Below are positions 6,593 through 12,176 of a stretch of DNA of 12,176 nucleotides, in pieces (the first letter of the stretch is position 1; each line of letters begins with the position of its first letter). This stretch comes from JABFRJ01 sp031365465 (GTDB taxonomy: Bacteria; Pseudomonadota; Alphaproteobacteria; Rhizobiales; Hyphomicrobiaceae), in NCBI GenBank assembly GCA_031365465.1, contig JANLYD010000441.1, positions 1 to 12,176 on the forward strand, written 5' to 3'. The translations under genes and the position numbers were made by a program. Under the pieces are notes generated by a model. The model saw only the letters and a program-made list of their open reading frames with translations. It was not told where the DNA came from and did no database searches.

Positions 6593-7014
6593 TCATCGTC
6601 GACACTAACGTCGTCTCGGCACTGATGCGCCTGGAACTCGAGCCGGAGGTTGCCGCTTGGCTCGATACTCAAAATCTGGATGCGCTCTTCGTGACATCCA
6701 TTTCTCTGTTCGAGGTTCAGTTCGGCATCGAACGGATGGCCAAGGGCAACAAGCGGTCGTTCCTTGAAGCGCGACTTGAAGACATTCTCCGTGCCGTAGT
6801 TGCCGGCAGGATCATCAATTTTGATCGTTTCGCGGCGGCGGATGCAGCGGTGGTTCATGTCATGCGTGGCAAAGCCAAGGCAGAGCATCAAACGCCAGAC
6901 TCGCTCATTGCTGGCATCGCCCGGCAGCACGGCGCAACTGTTGCCACCCGCAACGTCCGCGACTTCGCGGGGCTGAGCGTGAAGGTGGTCGATCCGTGGA
7001 CCGCAGGCGGCTGA
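6589..7014 (+). CDS. FitB/VapC-type PIN-domain ribonuclease toxin
   Basis: A 141-residue PIN-domain toxin, predicted to be a Mg-dependent ribonuclease that inhibits translation when free of its antitoxin. The acidic active-site residues are present in order: Asp5 in MIIVDTNVVSAL, Glu42 in ISLFEVQFGIERM, Asp104 in QTPDSLIAGIA and Asp125 in TRNVRDFAGL. The ending VVDPW is typical of FitB-like proteins. It overlaps the antitoxin stop by four bases, showing a coupled bicistronic unit. It ends 20 bases before the stop of the opposing VapC, so the two toxin genes converge. The active site looks intact, so the pair is probably functional. The RNA target cannot be read from sequence. Confidence 0.9.
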   Translation: MIIVDTNVVSALMRLELEPEVAAWLDTQNLDALFVTSISLFEVQFGIERMAKGNKRSFLEARLEDILRAVVAGRIINFDRFAAADAAVVHVMRGKAKAEHQTPDSLIAGIARQHGATVATRNVRDFAGLSVKVVDPWTAGG

Positions 7015-7034
7015 CATCAGTCGGGAGCGTGCTC

Positions 7035-7433
7035 TCACGGCGCGCCCGCCTCGATGCCGAACGATCGCCGGGTCGATTGCTTGCGCAACTGGTCGTCGAA
7101 CGTCGCGATCCGATCGCATCCAAGACCCTTAGCGTCCAGCAGGTGAACGGTATCCGCAAAGTCCATGCCGGCGATGAAGCCGTCGAGCAGCGCCTTTACG
7201 GATGCAGGCCAGGGAACGACGACATTCGGCAAGGCAAGGACCACGGCCAGCGCACGCGCGACCGTCGGGCGGTCGAAAGAATACGTTTGGCTCAGAACCC
7301 AAACAGTTTCGATCAATACGCCGCTCGTGATGGCAACACTGCCACTTACCATCAGCGATCGCGCCCTGGTCACCTGCCGTGCATCGTCGTTGACGATCAG
7401 GCGCACGAGAATATTGGTATCGACCGCAATCAA
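7035..7433 (-). CDS. VapC-type PIN-domain ribonuclease toxin
   Basis: A second PIN-domain toxin, 132 residues, unrelated in detail to the FitB-type protein it faces. Conserved acidic positions are Asp5 (MIAVDTNILVRL), Glu42 (GVLIETVWVLSQTY), Asp94 (GMDFADTVHL) and Asp113 (IATFDDQL). The DTNILVRL start and the ETVWVL segment are typical of VapC toxins whose antitoxin belongs to the AbrB/SpoVT class, which is what lies upstream. Its start overlaps the antitoxin by four bases (7430-7433). A complete set of catalytic residues suggests an active ribonuclease. The C-terminus is short and basic (RKQSTRRSF). Confidence 0.9.
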   Translation of the reverse strand: MIAVDTNILVRLIVNDDARQVTRARSLMVSGSVAITSGVLIETVWVLSQTYSFDRPTVARALAVVLALPNVVVPWPASVKALLDGFIAGMDFADTVHLLDAKGLGCDRIATFDDQLRKQSTRRSFGIEAGAP

Positions 7434-7699
7434 CGTGATCCGCCTTTCCGACGCCTGCGCTCGCGCATGGCGTCGTCAATTCCTTGCTGCATTTCTTCGA
7501 GCGATTTGCGCGGGCCTGTGTATCCGGCGCAACCGATTACGTCGTCGATCGTCGTCGGTTTAAATGGTGATTTCGTACGCAAGAGAACGCCCTCAGGCCG
7601 TTCCTCGACGATAAGTTCGGTGCCGGTTTCCCAGCCTCGTGCCTGCCGCACGGACTTCGGAATGATCACCTGACCTTTGCTCGATACTCTGGTGTCCAT
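7430..7699 (-). CDS. AbrB/SpoVT-type (VapB/MazE-like) antitoxin
   Basis: An 89-residue antitoxin with an N-terminal swapped-hairpin AbrB domain: MDTRVSSKGQVIIPKSVR (1-18), ARGWETGTELIVEERPEG and VLLRTKSPF, the standard SSKGQVxIPKxVR pattern of these DNA-binding antitoxins. The C-terminal part (DVIGCAGYTG, SLEEMQQGIDDAMRERRRR) would wrap the VapC toxin. It starts 56 bases after the ilvB stop on the same strand, with a 12-base-arm perfect inverted repeat between them, so it is probably controlled separately from ilvB. A GGGAA stretch lies before the ATG. It is coupled to vapC by a four-base overlap. Confidence 0.9.
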   Translation of the reverse strand: MDTRVSSKGQVIIPKSVRQARGWETGTELIVEERPEGVLLRTKSPFKPTTIDDVIGCAGYTGPRKSLEEMQQGIDDAMRERRRRKGGSR

Positions 7700-7713
7700 G
7701 GCTTCGTTCCCAT

Positions 7714-7742
7714 GATGTGGTAAGACGTAATCTTACCACATC
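7714..7742. promoter_or_regulatory. Perfect inverted repeat (12-bp arms, 5-base spacer) before the VapBC module
   Basis: GATGTGGTAAGA (7714-7725) and TCTTACCACATC (7731-7742) are exact reverse complements around CGTAA. It sits between the ilvB stop and the antitoxin start. No T run follows it on the minus strand, which argues against a simple ilvB terminator and for an operator bound by the AbrB-type antitoxin, as is usual in this class. A TAAGAT on the minus strand inside the repeat could serve as a weak -10 box. Confidence 0.7.
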
Positions 7743-7755
7743 CGGTGATCCCGCT

Positions 7756-9525
7756 CTACACCAGCATCTTGCCCTCTTTGCCGATGGCTTTGTCGATCTC
7801 GTCGGCGGACACGTCTTCGCCGAACAGCATGTCGTTGTGCGCTTTGCCTGAGGGGATCATGGGGAAGCAGTTGGCGAGTTGGGCGACGCGACAGTCAAAC
7901 AGCACCGGCCGGTATTTCACCGCCAGCATCTCGCGGATCGCGCCGTCGAGATCGGCTGGCTTATCGCAGCGGATGCCGACGCCGCCGTAGGCTTCGGCGA
8001 GCTTGACGAAATCCGGCATCGATTCGGTGTAGCTCTCGCTCATGCGATTGCCGTGCAGCAGTTGCTGCCATTGGCGCACCATGCCCATATACTGGTTGTT
8101 CAGGATCATCACCTTGACCGGCAGTTTGTACTGCACGGCCGTCGACATCTCCTGGATGTTCATGAGGATCGACGCGTCGCCGGCGATGTCGATCACGGTC
8201 GCTTTCGGATGCGCCAACTGCGTGCCGATCGCTGCCGGCAGGCCATAACCCATCGTGCCGAGCCCGCCGGAGGTCATCCAGCGGTTGGGCTCGTCGAAGT
8301 GGAAGAATTGCGCCGCCCACATCTGGTGCTGGCCGACCTCCGTGGTGATGTAGGTGTCGCGGTCACGCGTCGCCGCATACAGCCGCTGGATCGCGAACTG
8401 CGGCATGATGATATCCGCGTTCGCCTTGTAACGCAGGCATTTCAGCGCGCGCCACTTGTCGATCTGTCCCCACCAGTTCTTCAGTGCGGTTTTGTCGGTC
8501 GAGTAGCCCTCGCGCCGCCAGACGGCGATCATTTCTTCCAGCACGTAGGCGACGTCACCGACGATGGGGATGTCGACGCGCACGTTCTTGTTGATCGACG
8601 AGGGGTCGATGTCGATGTGGATCTTGCGGCTGTTGGGGCTGAAGGCGTCGATGCGGCCGGTGATGCGATCGTCGAAGCGGGCACCGATGTTGATCATCAC
8701 GTCGCAGCCGTGCATCGTCATGTTGGCTTCGGCCGTGCCGTGCATGCCGAGCATTCCCAGCCACGCCTTGCCGGAGGCCGGATACGCGCCCAGGCCCATC
8801 AATGTGGAGGTGACTGGGAAGTCGGTCAGCTTCTGCAACTCGCGCAGCAGCTTGGTCGCCTTCGGGCCGGAGTTGATCACGCCGCCACCGGTGTAGAGGA
8901 TCGGACGCTTGGCCGCAGCCATTAATTTGACGGCCGCCGCGATCGCGCCGGGGTCGCCGTGCTTCTTGGGCTGGTAAGTCTTGTGCTTGATGTCGCGCGG
9001 GCCGACGTAAAGGCCGCTGGCGAATTGCACGTCCTTGGGGATGTCGACCACGACGGGGCCGGGGCGTCCGGACTGGGCCACGTAAAACGCCTCATGCAGA
9101 ACGCGCGCCAGATCGTCGACGCTGCGCACGAGCCAATTGTGCTTGGTGCAGGGCCGCGTGATGCCGACCGTGTCGCACTCCTGGAACGCGTCGTTACCGA
9201 TGAGATGCGTTGGGACCTGCCCCGTGAGGCAGACGAGCGGGATCGAATCCATCAACGCATCGGCAAGGCCGGTGACGGCGTTGGTGGCGCCCGGGCCGGA
9301 CGTGACGAGGCAGACGCCGACTTTGCCGGTGGAGCGGGCGTAGCCTTCGGCGGCGTGCAACGCCCCGCCTTCCTGCCGCACGAGGATGTGCTTGACCTTG
9401 TCCTGCTGGAAAATCTCGTCGTAGATCGGCAGCACCGCGCCGCCGGGATAGCCGAACAGATGCTCGACCCCTTGATCGGCCAGAGCCTTCAAAACGATTT
9501 CGGCACCGGTCATCGTGCGCGCCAT
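7756..9525 (-). CDS. ilvB: Acetolactate synthase large (catalytic) subunit
   Basis: The 589-residue thiamine-diphosphate enzyme that condenses two pyruvates to acetolactate, or pyruvate and 2-oxobutyrate to acetohydroxybutyrate, in branched-chain amino acid synthesis. The N-terminal pyrimidine-binding domain shows GVEHLFGYPGGAVLPIYDE and the cofactor-activating Glu52 in VRQEGGALHAAEGYAR, followed by TSGPGATNAVTGLADAL and VPTHLIGNDAFQE. The middle FAD-type domain holds the GGGVINSGPKA and MLGMHGTAEAN stretches. The C-terminal pyrophosphate domain carries GDASILMNIQE and ILNNQYMGMVRQWQQ, the metal-ThDP motif. Length is normal. The ATG at 9523-9525 has GGGGA seven bases ahead of it. The residues flanking Glu52 are Q-E-G rather than the H-E-Q I expect. 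The start lies 36 bases after the miaA stop, so the two may share a transcript. Also known as ilvI in some genomes. Confidence 0.96.
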   Translation of the reverse strand: MARTMTGAEIVLKALADQGVEHLFGYPGGAVLPIYDEIFQQDKVKHILVRQEGGALHAAEGYARSTGKVGVCLVTSGPGATNAVTGLADALMDSIPLVCLTGQVPTHLIGNDAFQECDTVGITRPCTKHNWLVRSVDDLARVLHEAFYVAQSGRPGPVVVDIPKDVQFASGLYVGPRDIKHKTYQPKKHGDPGAIAAAVKLMAAAKRPILYTGGGVINSGPKATKLLRELQKLTDFPVTSTLMGLGAYPASGKAWLGMLGMHGTAEANMTMHGCDVMINIGARFDDRITGRIDAFSPNSRKIHIDIDPSSINKNVRVDIPIVGDVAYVLEEMIAVWRREGYSTDKTALKNWWGQIDKWRALKCLRYKANADIIMPQFAIQRLYAATRDRDTYITTEVGQHQMWAAQFFHFDEPNRWMTSGGLGTMGYGLPAAIGTQLAHPKATVIDIAGDASILMNIQEMSTAVQYKLPVKVMILNNQYMGMVRQWQQLLHGNRMSESYTESMPDFVKLAEAYGGVGIRCDKPADLDGAIREMLAVKYRPVLFDCRVAQLANCFPMIPSGKAHNDMLFGEDVSADEIDKAIGKEGKMLV

Positions 9526-9533
9526 GTGGGCAT

Positions 9534-9558
9534 CCCCAGTTTGTAAATTACTGCGGGG
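9534..9558 (-). promoter_or_regulatory. Hairpin that could cover the ilvB ribosome-binding site
   Basis: CCCCAGT (9534-9540, plus-strand reading) can pair with ACTG and GGGG (9550-9558) with one bulged C at 9554 and a 9-base A/T-rich loop. On the ilvB strand the GGGGA Shine-Dalgarno (9533-9537) forms one arm of the stem. Folding would hide the site, so translation could depend on upstream ribosomes or on RNA structure. Energetics were not calculated. Confidence 0.35.
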
Positions 9559-9561
9559 GAC

Positions 9562-10509
9562 TTAGGCTGATGCAGTGCAGCAATCAATATAATGCTGCAA
9601 AGACCGTTCATTTCTTTCCAAATCGGATGTTTGAACACTGTTCCAAGACATCATATTACGTTTAAGCCACGTCATCTGCCGCTTGACGTACTGCCGCGTA
9701 TCGAGTTTTCCGCGCGAAACCGCTGCATCCAGCGTAAGTTTGTCCTGTAAATGGAGCGCCAGCGGCGCCACGCCGAGCGCACCCATGGCCGGCAGTTTGG
9801 GATCGAGCCCGAGGTCGATGAGCGCTTTCACCTCGGCAAGCGCGCCCGCGTTCATCATCAGATCGAAGCGCAGATCGCATCGTCGCAGCAGCCCCTCGCG
9901 ATCAGGTCGCACCACAAGACGCACGGTCTCATCAGCATGCAACAGCGGCTTGCCCGGCGTACGCTGCCAGATCGCCAGCGACACCCCGGTGCTATCCAAC
10001 ACCTCCAGCGCGCGCGTCAGCCGCTGCGTATCGCTGGGCGACAAACGCCCGGCCATCTCCGGATCGCGCTCTGCGAGCACGGCATGCAAGCCCGGCGCAC
10101 CCAATCGCTCAGCCTCCGCCCGCCAGTGCGCGCGCACACCATGAGCAATCGGCGGGATGGGCGACAAGCCCTCCAGCAGCGCTTTGAAATACAACCCCGT
10201 GCCGCCGACGATGATCGAACGCAGACCATCGGCAGATGCCCGCTGCAAGGCATCGGCAACCTCGATGACGTAGCGGCCGGTGGAGTAGGCATCGGAGGCA
10301 GCGATGTGGCCGTAGAGCCAATGCGGCGCCTGCGCTTCGTCGTCGGCGGTCGGCCGCGCCGACAGAATGGGAATCTCGCGATAGACCTGCATGGCATCGG
10401 CGTTGATGACGACGCCGCCATAAAGGCGTGCCAGACGCAACGCCAACGCCGACTTGCCCGACGCAGTCGGCCCGGCAATCAGGATCGGCGCTCGGAACGA
10501 AGCGGGCAT
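9562..10509 (-). CDS. miaA: tRNA dimethylallyltransferase
   Basis: The 315-residue enzyme that transfers a dimethylallyl group to N6 of adenosine 37 in tRNAs reading codons that start with U. The P-loop is GPTASGKSAL (13-22), followed by VVINADAMQVYREI with the substrate-contacting Asp38 and Gln41, SARPT (50-54), IIVGGTGLYFKALLEG, the DTQRLTRALEVLDSTG segment, and near the end RQYVKRQMTWLKR, the family's KRQ-TW motif. The frame remains open far upstream, antisense through serB. The ATG at 10507-10509 sits five residues before the first strand (APILIAG) and gives the usual length. No strong ribosome-binding site is visible. It is divergent from serB and is followed by ilvB after 36 bases, an arrangement I associate with Rhizobiales. 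Confidence 0.95.
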   Translation of the reverse strand: MPASFRAPILIAGPTASGKSALALRLARLYGGVVINADAMQVYREIPILSARPTADDEAQAPHWLYGHIAASDAYSTGRYVIEVADALQRASADGLRSIIVGGTGLYFKALLEGLSPIPPIAHGVRAHWRAEAERLGAPGLHAVLAERDPEMAGRLSPSDTQRLTRALEVLDSTGVSLAIWQRTPGKPLLHADETVRLVVRPDREGLLRRCDLRFDLMMNAGALAEVKALIDLGLDPKLPAMGALGVAPLALHLQDKLTLDAAVSRGKLDTRQYVKRQMTWLKRNMMSWNSVQTSDLERNERSLQHYIDCCTASA

Positions 10510-10579
10510 CCGTCGGCTATAGCGCCAACGCAGCCTATTGGCTATGAGGGCGCAGCTTCCAAAAAAGACAAAAGGGGAG

Positions 10580-10600
10580 TTCGAGGGGTCACCCCTCGAA
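10580..10600. repeat. Strong inverted repeat between miaA and serB (10-bp arms, 1-base centre)
   Basis: TTCGAGGGGT (10580-10589) and ACCCCTCGAA (10591-10600) are exact reverse complements around a single C. On the minus strand the stem is followed by a pyrimidine stretch ending in six T (10579 down to 10561), which resembles an intrinsic terminator or attenuator ahead of miaA. On the plus strand it would be in the serB leader. Confidence 0.55.
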
Positions 10601-10606
10601 TGGGTA

Positions 10607-10622
10607 AAGGGCGATAGCCCTT
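10607..10622. repeat. Second stem-loop in the serB leader (6-bp stem, GATA loop)
   Basis: AAGGGC (10607-10612) and GCCCTT (10617-10622) pair around GATA. It lies six bases from the larger inverted repeat and 31 bases before the serB start. The tandem arrangement looks like a dispersed palindromic (REP-like) element or a structured leader. Copies elsewhere in the genome would separate these. Confidence 0.5.
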
Positions 10623-10653
10623 CTTGCAAAGCAAAGCATTTCACCGAGCACTC

Positions 10654-11574
10654 ATGACCCATCTCGTCCTTTCCCTCATCGCCAAGCCGGGCAGTGCCGC
10701 ACTCGATGCCGGCGCGGTAGCCAAGATCGAAAGCCTGCTGCCTGCGCGGCAACGGTCGGCACCACGCTGGCTGGCCCCTGACGAAGCCTGGGAACTTCGC
10801 GTCGAATGTTCGGACAACTTCACGACGGACGATCTCGCGGTCATCGTCGCAGACGCCATCGTCGCCGACGTACTGGTGCGCCGGCCGGTCGACGTCAACG
10901 TGCTGCCAGGTCTGCTGCGGCGCAAAAAGTTGCTGGTCGCCGACATGGACAGCACCATCATCCAGCAAGAGTGCATCGACGAAATGGCCGACATGCTGGG
11001 GTTGAAGCCGCAGATAGCCGCCATTACCGAACGCGCTATGCGCGGTGAGTTGGCGTTCGAGGCAGCACTCCGCGAACGCTTGGGATTGATCGCCGGCTTG
11101 AAGGAAACCGAACTGCTTGCCGTCTACGAAACGCGGATTACGCACATGCCCGGCGCGCGCGTGTTGGTCGCCACCATGAAAAAATTCGACGGGTTCACGG
11201 CGCTGGTATCGGGCGGCTTCACGTTTTTTACCGCGCGCGTCGGTGCGGCGCTGGGGTTCGATGTCAATCGCGCCAACACGCTGGAAATCATCGACGGCGT
11301 GATGACCGGGCATGTCGTCGGGCCGATCCTCGGCCAGCAAGCCAAGCTCGCCAGCTTGCAAGAATTCGCCGGCGCGCGCGGCATCCGGCTCGCCGAGACG
11401 CTGGCGGTCGGTGACGGCGCCAACGACCTGGCGATGATCGGCGCGGCCGGCCTCGGCGTTGCCTATCGCGCCAAGCCCGTTGTGGCAGCCCAAGCGCACG
11501 CCAGCATCGTACATGGCGACCTTACGGGCCTGCTCTATCTGCAAGGTTACGCCCGCGATGAGTTTGCGCTGTGA
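10654..11574 (+). CDS. serB: Phosphoserine phosphatase
   Basis: The 306-residue HAD-superfamily enzyme that hydrolyses O-phosphoserine to serine, the last step of the phosphorylated serine pathway. The HAD domain has motif I VADMDSTIIQQECIDEMAD with nucleophile Asp97, general acid Asp99 and Thr101, motif II SGGF (Ser186-) and motif IV GDGANDLAMI. The cap-domain segment AITERAMRGELAFEAALRERL is typical of SerB. The first 85 or so residues form the variable ACT-like N-terminal domain seen in proteobacterial SerB. An in-frame TTG ten codons upstream exists, but the ATG at 10654 begins the first strand (THLVLSLIAKPG) and fits relatives. A CGAG about seven bases upstream is a weak ribosome-binding site. 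It is divergent from miaA. Nothing suggests loss of function. Confidence 0.95.
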   Translation: MTHLVLSLIAKPGSAALDAGAVAKIESLLPARQRSAPRWLAPDEAWELRVECSDNFTTDDLAVIVADAIVADVLVRRPVDVNVLPGLLRRKKLLVADMDSTIIQQECIDEMADMLGLKPQIAAITERAMRGELAFEAALRERLGLIAGLKETELLAVYETRITHMPGARVLVATMKKFDGFTALVSGGFTFFTARVGAALGFDVNRANTLEIIDGVMTGHVVGPILGQQAKLASLQEFAGARGIRLAETLAVGDGANDLAMIGAAGLGVAYRAKPVVAAQAHASIVHGDLTGLLYLQGYARDEFAL

Positions 11575-11774
11575 TGCAGCAAATGGAGGGGCCGAGCTAG
11601 TGGTTGACGGTTCGAGCTCCGTTGTTAGCCTTCGCCCAACCGAGCACTACCGCCACAACGATGCGCGACCAGCGCATCGCGATGGGGCACGAGCGCCGAG
11701 CGGCAAGCAAGTGCGGGGAACCCGATGCCGACGCCGTCCCTTTAGTTTGCTCAGAAAATTTAAGGGAGCCCGTC
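11575..11774. other. Spacer between serB and the YCII gene, with one hairpin
   Basis: Two hundred bases with no convincing gene; frames crossing it have no domain or ribosome-binding site. CGATGCGC (11659-11666) and GCGCATCG (11672-11679) form a perfect 8-bp stem around GACCA, without a following T run. From 11719 on, the sequence is the upstream copy of the direct repeat, including the fragment that supplies the artificial end of the YCII gene. No clear promoter was found. Confidence 0.5.
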
Positions 11775-11817
11775 ATGAAATTCATGATTTTCGTCAAGTC
11801 CAATCCCGCCCTTGAGG
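11719..11817 (+). repeat. Direct repeat, first copy (99 bases, period 359)
   Basis: Bases 11719-11817 are identical to 12078-12176. The left edges are sharp: G precedes the first copy and A the second. The repeat holds the leader, the ribosome-binding site and the first 14 codons of the YCII gene. It marks a 359-base tandem duplication whose right end is cut by the window. Confidence 0.95.
11762..11768 (+). promoter_or_regulatory. Ribosome-binding site of the YCII gene
   Basis: AAGGGAG lies six bases before the ATG at 11775 and is the best Shine-Dalgarno in the window. It fixes this ATG against upstream in-frame starts at 11604 and 11661. An identical copy precedes the second start at 12134. 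Confidence 0.7.
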
Positions 11818-12104
11818 CAAGCATCGCGACGATGGACGGGGCCGACATGAAAGCGGCAATGGCAAAAATGGGTGCTTTCAACGACGAGTTGAAGAAAGCC
11901 GGCGTCCTCAGGGATTGCGACGGGCTGCGCCCCAGCCGCGAGGGCAAGCGGGTGCTCTTCGACGGCACATCGCGCGCCGTCACCGACGGCCCATTCGACG
12001 GCGATCTGGTGGCGGGCTATTGGATCTGGGACCTGCCGAGCATCGAGGACGCCGTCGCATGGGTCAAGCGCTGCCCAAACCCGATGCCGACGCCGTCCCT
12101 TTAG
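11775..12104 (+). CDS. YCII-related (DGPF) domain protein, C-terminally truncated by duplication
   Basis: A 109-residue protein of the YCII/DGPF family (COG3795 type), small ferredoxin-like-fold proteins often encoded near ECF sigma factors; no reaction is established for this one. Visible are MKFMIFVKSNP, YNEEL-like FNDELKKAGVL (35-45), GLRPSREGKRVLFDG and VTDGPFDGD (69-77), then GYWIWDLPSIEDAVAWVKRCPNPMP (81-105). Relatives usually continue after PNPMP with an EIRP-type strand and reach about 115-140 residues. Here four foreign codons (TPSL) and a stop follow. The change falls where the direct repeat begins: codon 102 (Asn) starts at 12078, the first base of the second repeat copy. So the tail comes from leader sequence fused in by tandem duplication, and this copy is probably impaired. 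The last copy, outside the window, may keep the full C-terminus. Confidence 0.85.
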   Translation: MKFMIFVKSNPALEASIATMDGADMKAAMAKMGAFNDELKKAGVLRDCDGLRPSREGKRVLFDGTSRAVTDGPFDGDLVAGYWIWDLPSIEDAVAWVKRCPNPMPTPSL

Positions 12105-12176
12105 TTTGCTCAGAAAATTTAAGGGAGCCCGTCATGAAATTCATGATTTTCGTCAAGTCCAATCCCGCCCTTGAGG
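12078..12176 (+). repeat. Direct repeat, second copy (cut by window end)
   Basis: This copy is identical over all 99 bases to 11719-11817 and runs to the last base of the window, so its true length is unknown. It begins inside the YCII gene at codon 102 and carries its stop codon, the leader and the start of another copy. Confidence 0.95.
12134..12176 (+). CDS. Second copy of the YCII-domain gene (3' partial)
   Basis: The ATG lies 359 bases after that of the first copy with the same AAGGGAG in front. The 14 complete codons present (MKFMIFVKSNPALE) are identical to the first copy. The rest lies outside the window. If the duplication is real, this or a later copy should carry the native C-terminal end. 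Confidence 0.7.
   Translation, partial: MKFMIFVKSNPALE

Noticed and set aside
6241..7119. 292-residue open frame on minus, opposite the FitAB-type genes
   Set aside because: Overlaps two well-supported plus-strand genes; Arg/Ser-rich without motifs.
6996..7673. 225-residue open frame on plus, opposite the VapBC genes
   Set aside because: Antisense to both VapBC genes, no recognisable domain.
7879..8925. 348-residue open frame on plus, opposite ilvB
   Set aside because: Antisense to a clear ilvB. Its composition is His/Val/Asp/Arg-rich, as expected from the complement of GC-rich codons, and no domain is visible.
9751..10617. 288-residue open frame on plus, opposite miaA
   Set aside because: Antisense to miaA with Arg/Gln-rich low-information sequence and no ribosome-binding site.
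10510..11544. N-terminal extension of miaA to 11544
   Set aside because: The extra 345 residues are antisense to serB; the MiaA P-loop begins right after the ATG at 10509.
11604..11774. Upstream in-frame extension of the YCII gene
   Set aside because: The family begins at MKFMIF, and the strong AAGGGAG lies six bases before the ATG at 11775; the extension is leader sequence.

Overview
The window reads as chromosome of an alphaproteobacterium, most likely a member of the Hyphomicrobiales (Rhizobiales). The basis is high GC, strong protein-level resemblance of IlvB/IlvN, SerB and the DUF1214/DUF1254-like pair to that order, and the arrangement of serB divergent from miaA with ilvB and ilvN downstream. 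No rRNA, tRNA, CRISPR array or IS element was seen. Species cannot be named from this sequence alone.

Layout. (1) 1-3723, plus strand: the 3' part of a class A penicillin-binding protein (PBP1A type; its N-terminus lies outside the window), then two membrane-anchored envelope proteins with DUF1214-like and DUF1254-like domains, closely spaced and probably one operon. (2) 3724-4123: about 400 bases without a convincing gene, holding two clean hairpins. (3) 4124-4893, plus: a two-gene module of lower GC, a 52-residue basic protein overlapping a 204-residue Rossmann/TIR-like protein whose close relatives are uncharacterised. This is the best candidate here for an undescribed system. (4) 4912-9525, mostly minus: the branched-chain amino acid genes ilvN (small subunit) and ilvB (large subunit) of acetolactate synthase, separated by a glutathione S-transferase gene and two complete toxin-antitoxin modules. 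These are FitAB-type on plus and VapBC with an AbrB-type antitoxin on minus; they converge tail to tail and each has a perfect palindrome in front of its antitoxin. (5) 9562-11574: miaA (tRNA dimethylallyltransferase, minus, just upstream of ilvB) and serB (phosphoserine phosphatase, plus), divergent across a 144-base region with two stem-loops. (6) 11575-12176: a YCII-domain gene inside a 359-base tandem duplication. The copy seen in full is cut short exactly at the duplication joint, and a second copy starts at the window edge.

How it fits together. The housekeeping parts serve peptidoglycan synthesis (PBP1A), branched-chain amino acids (ilvBN), serine (serB) and tRNA modification (miaA). 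Between them sit accessory modules: the TIR-like pair, two toxin-antitoxin systems and the YCII duplication. The 99-base terminal repeat coincides with a common assembler k-mer length, so the far right end should be read with caution.
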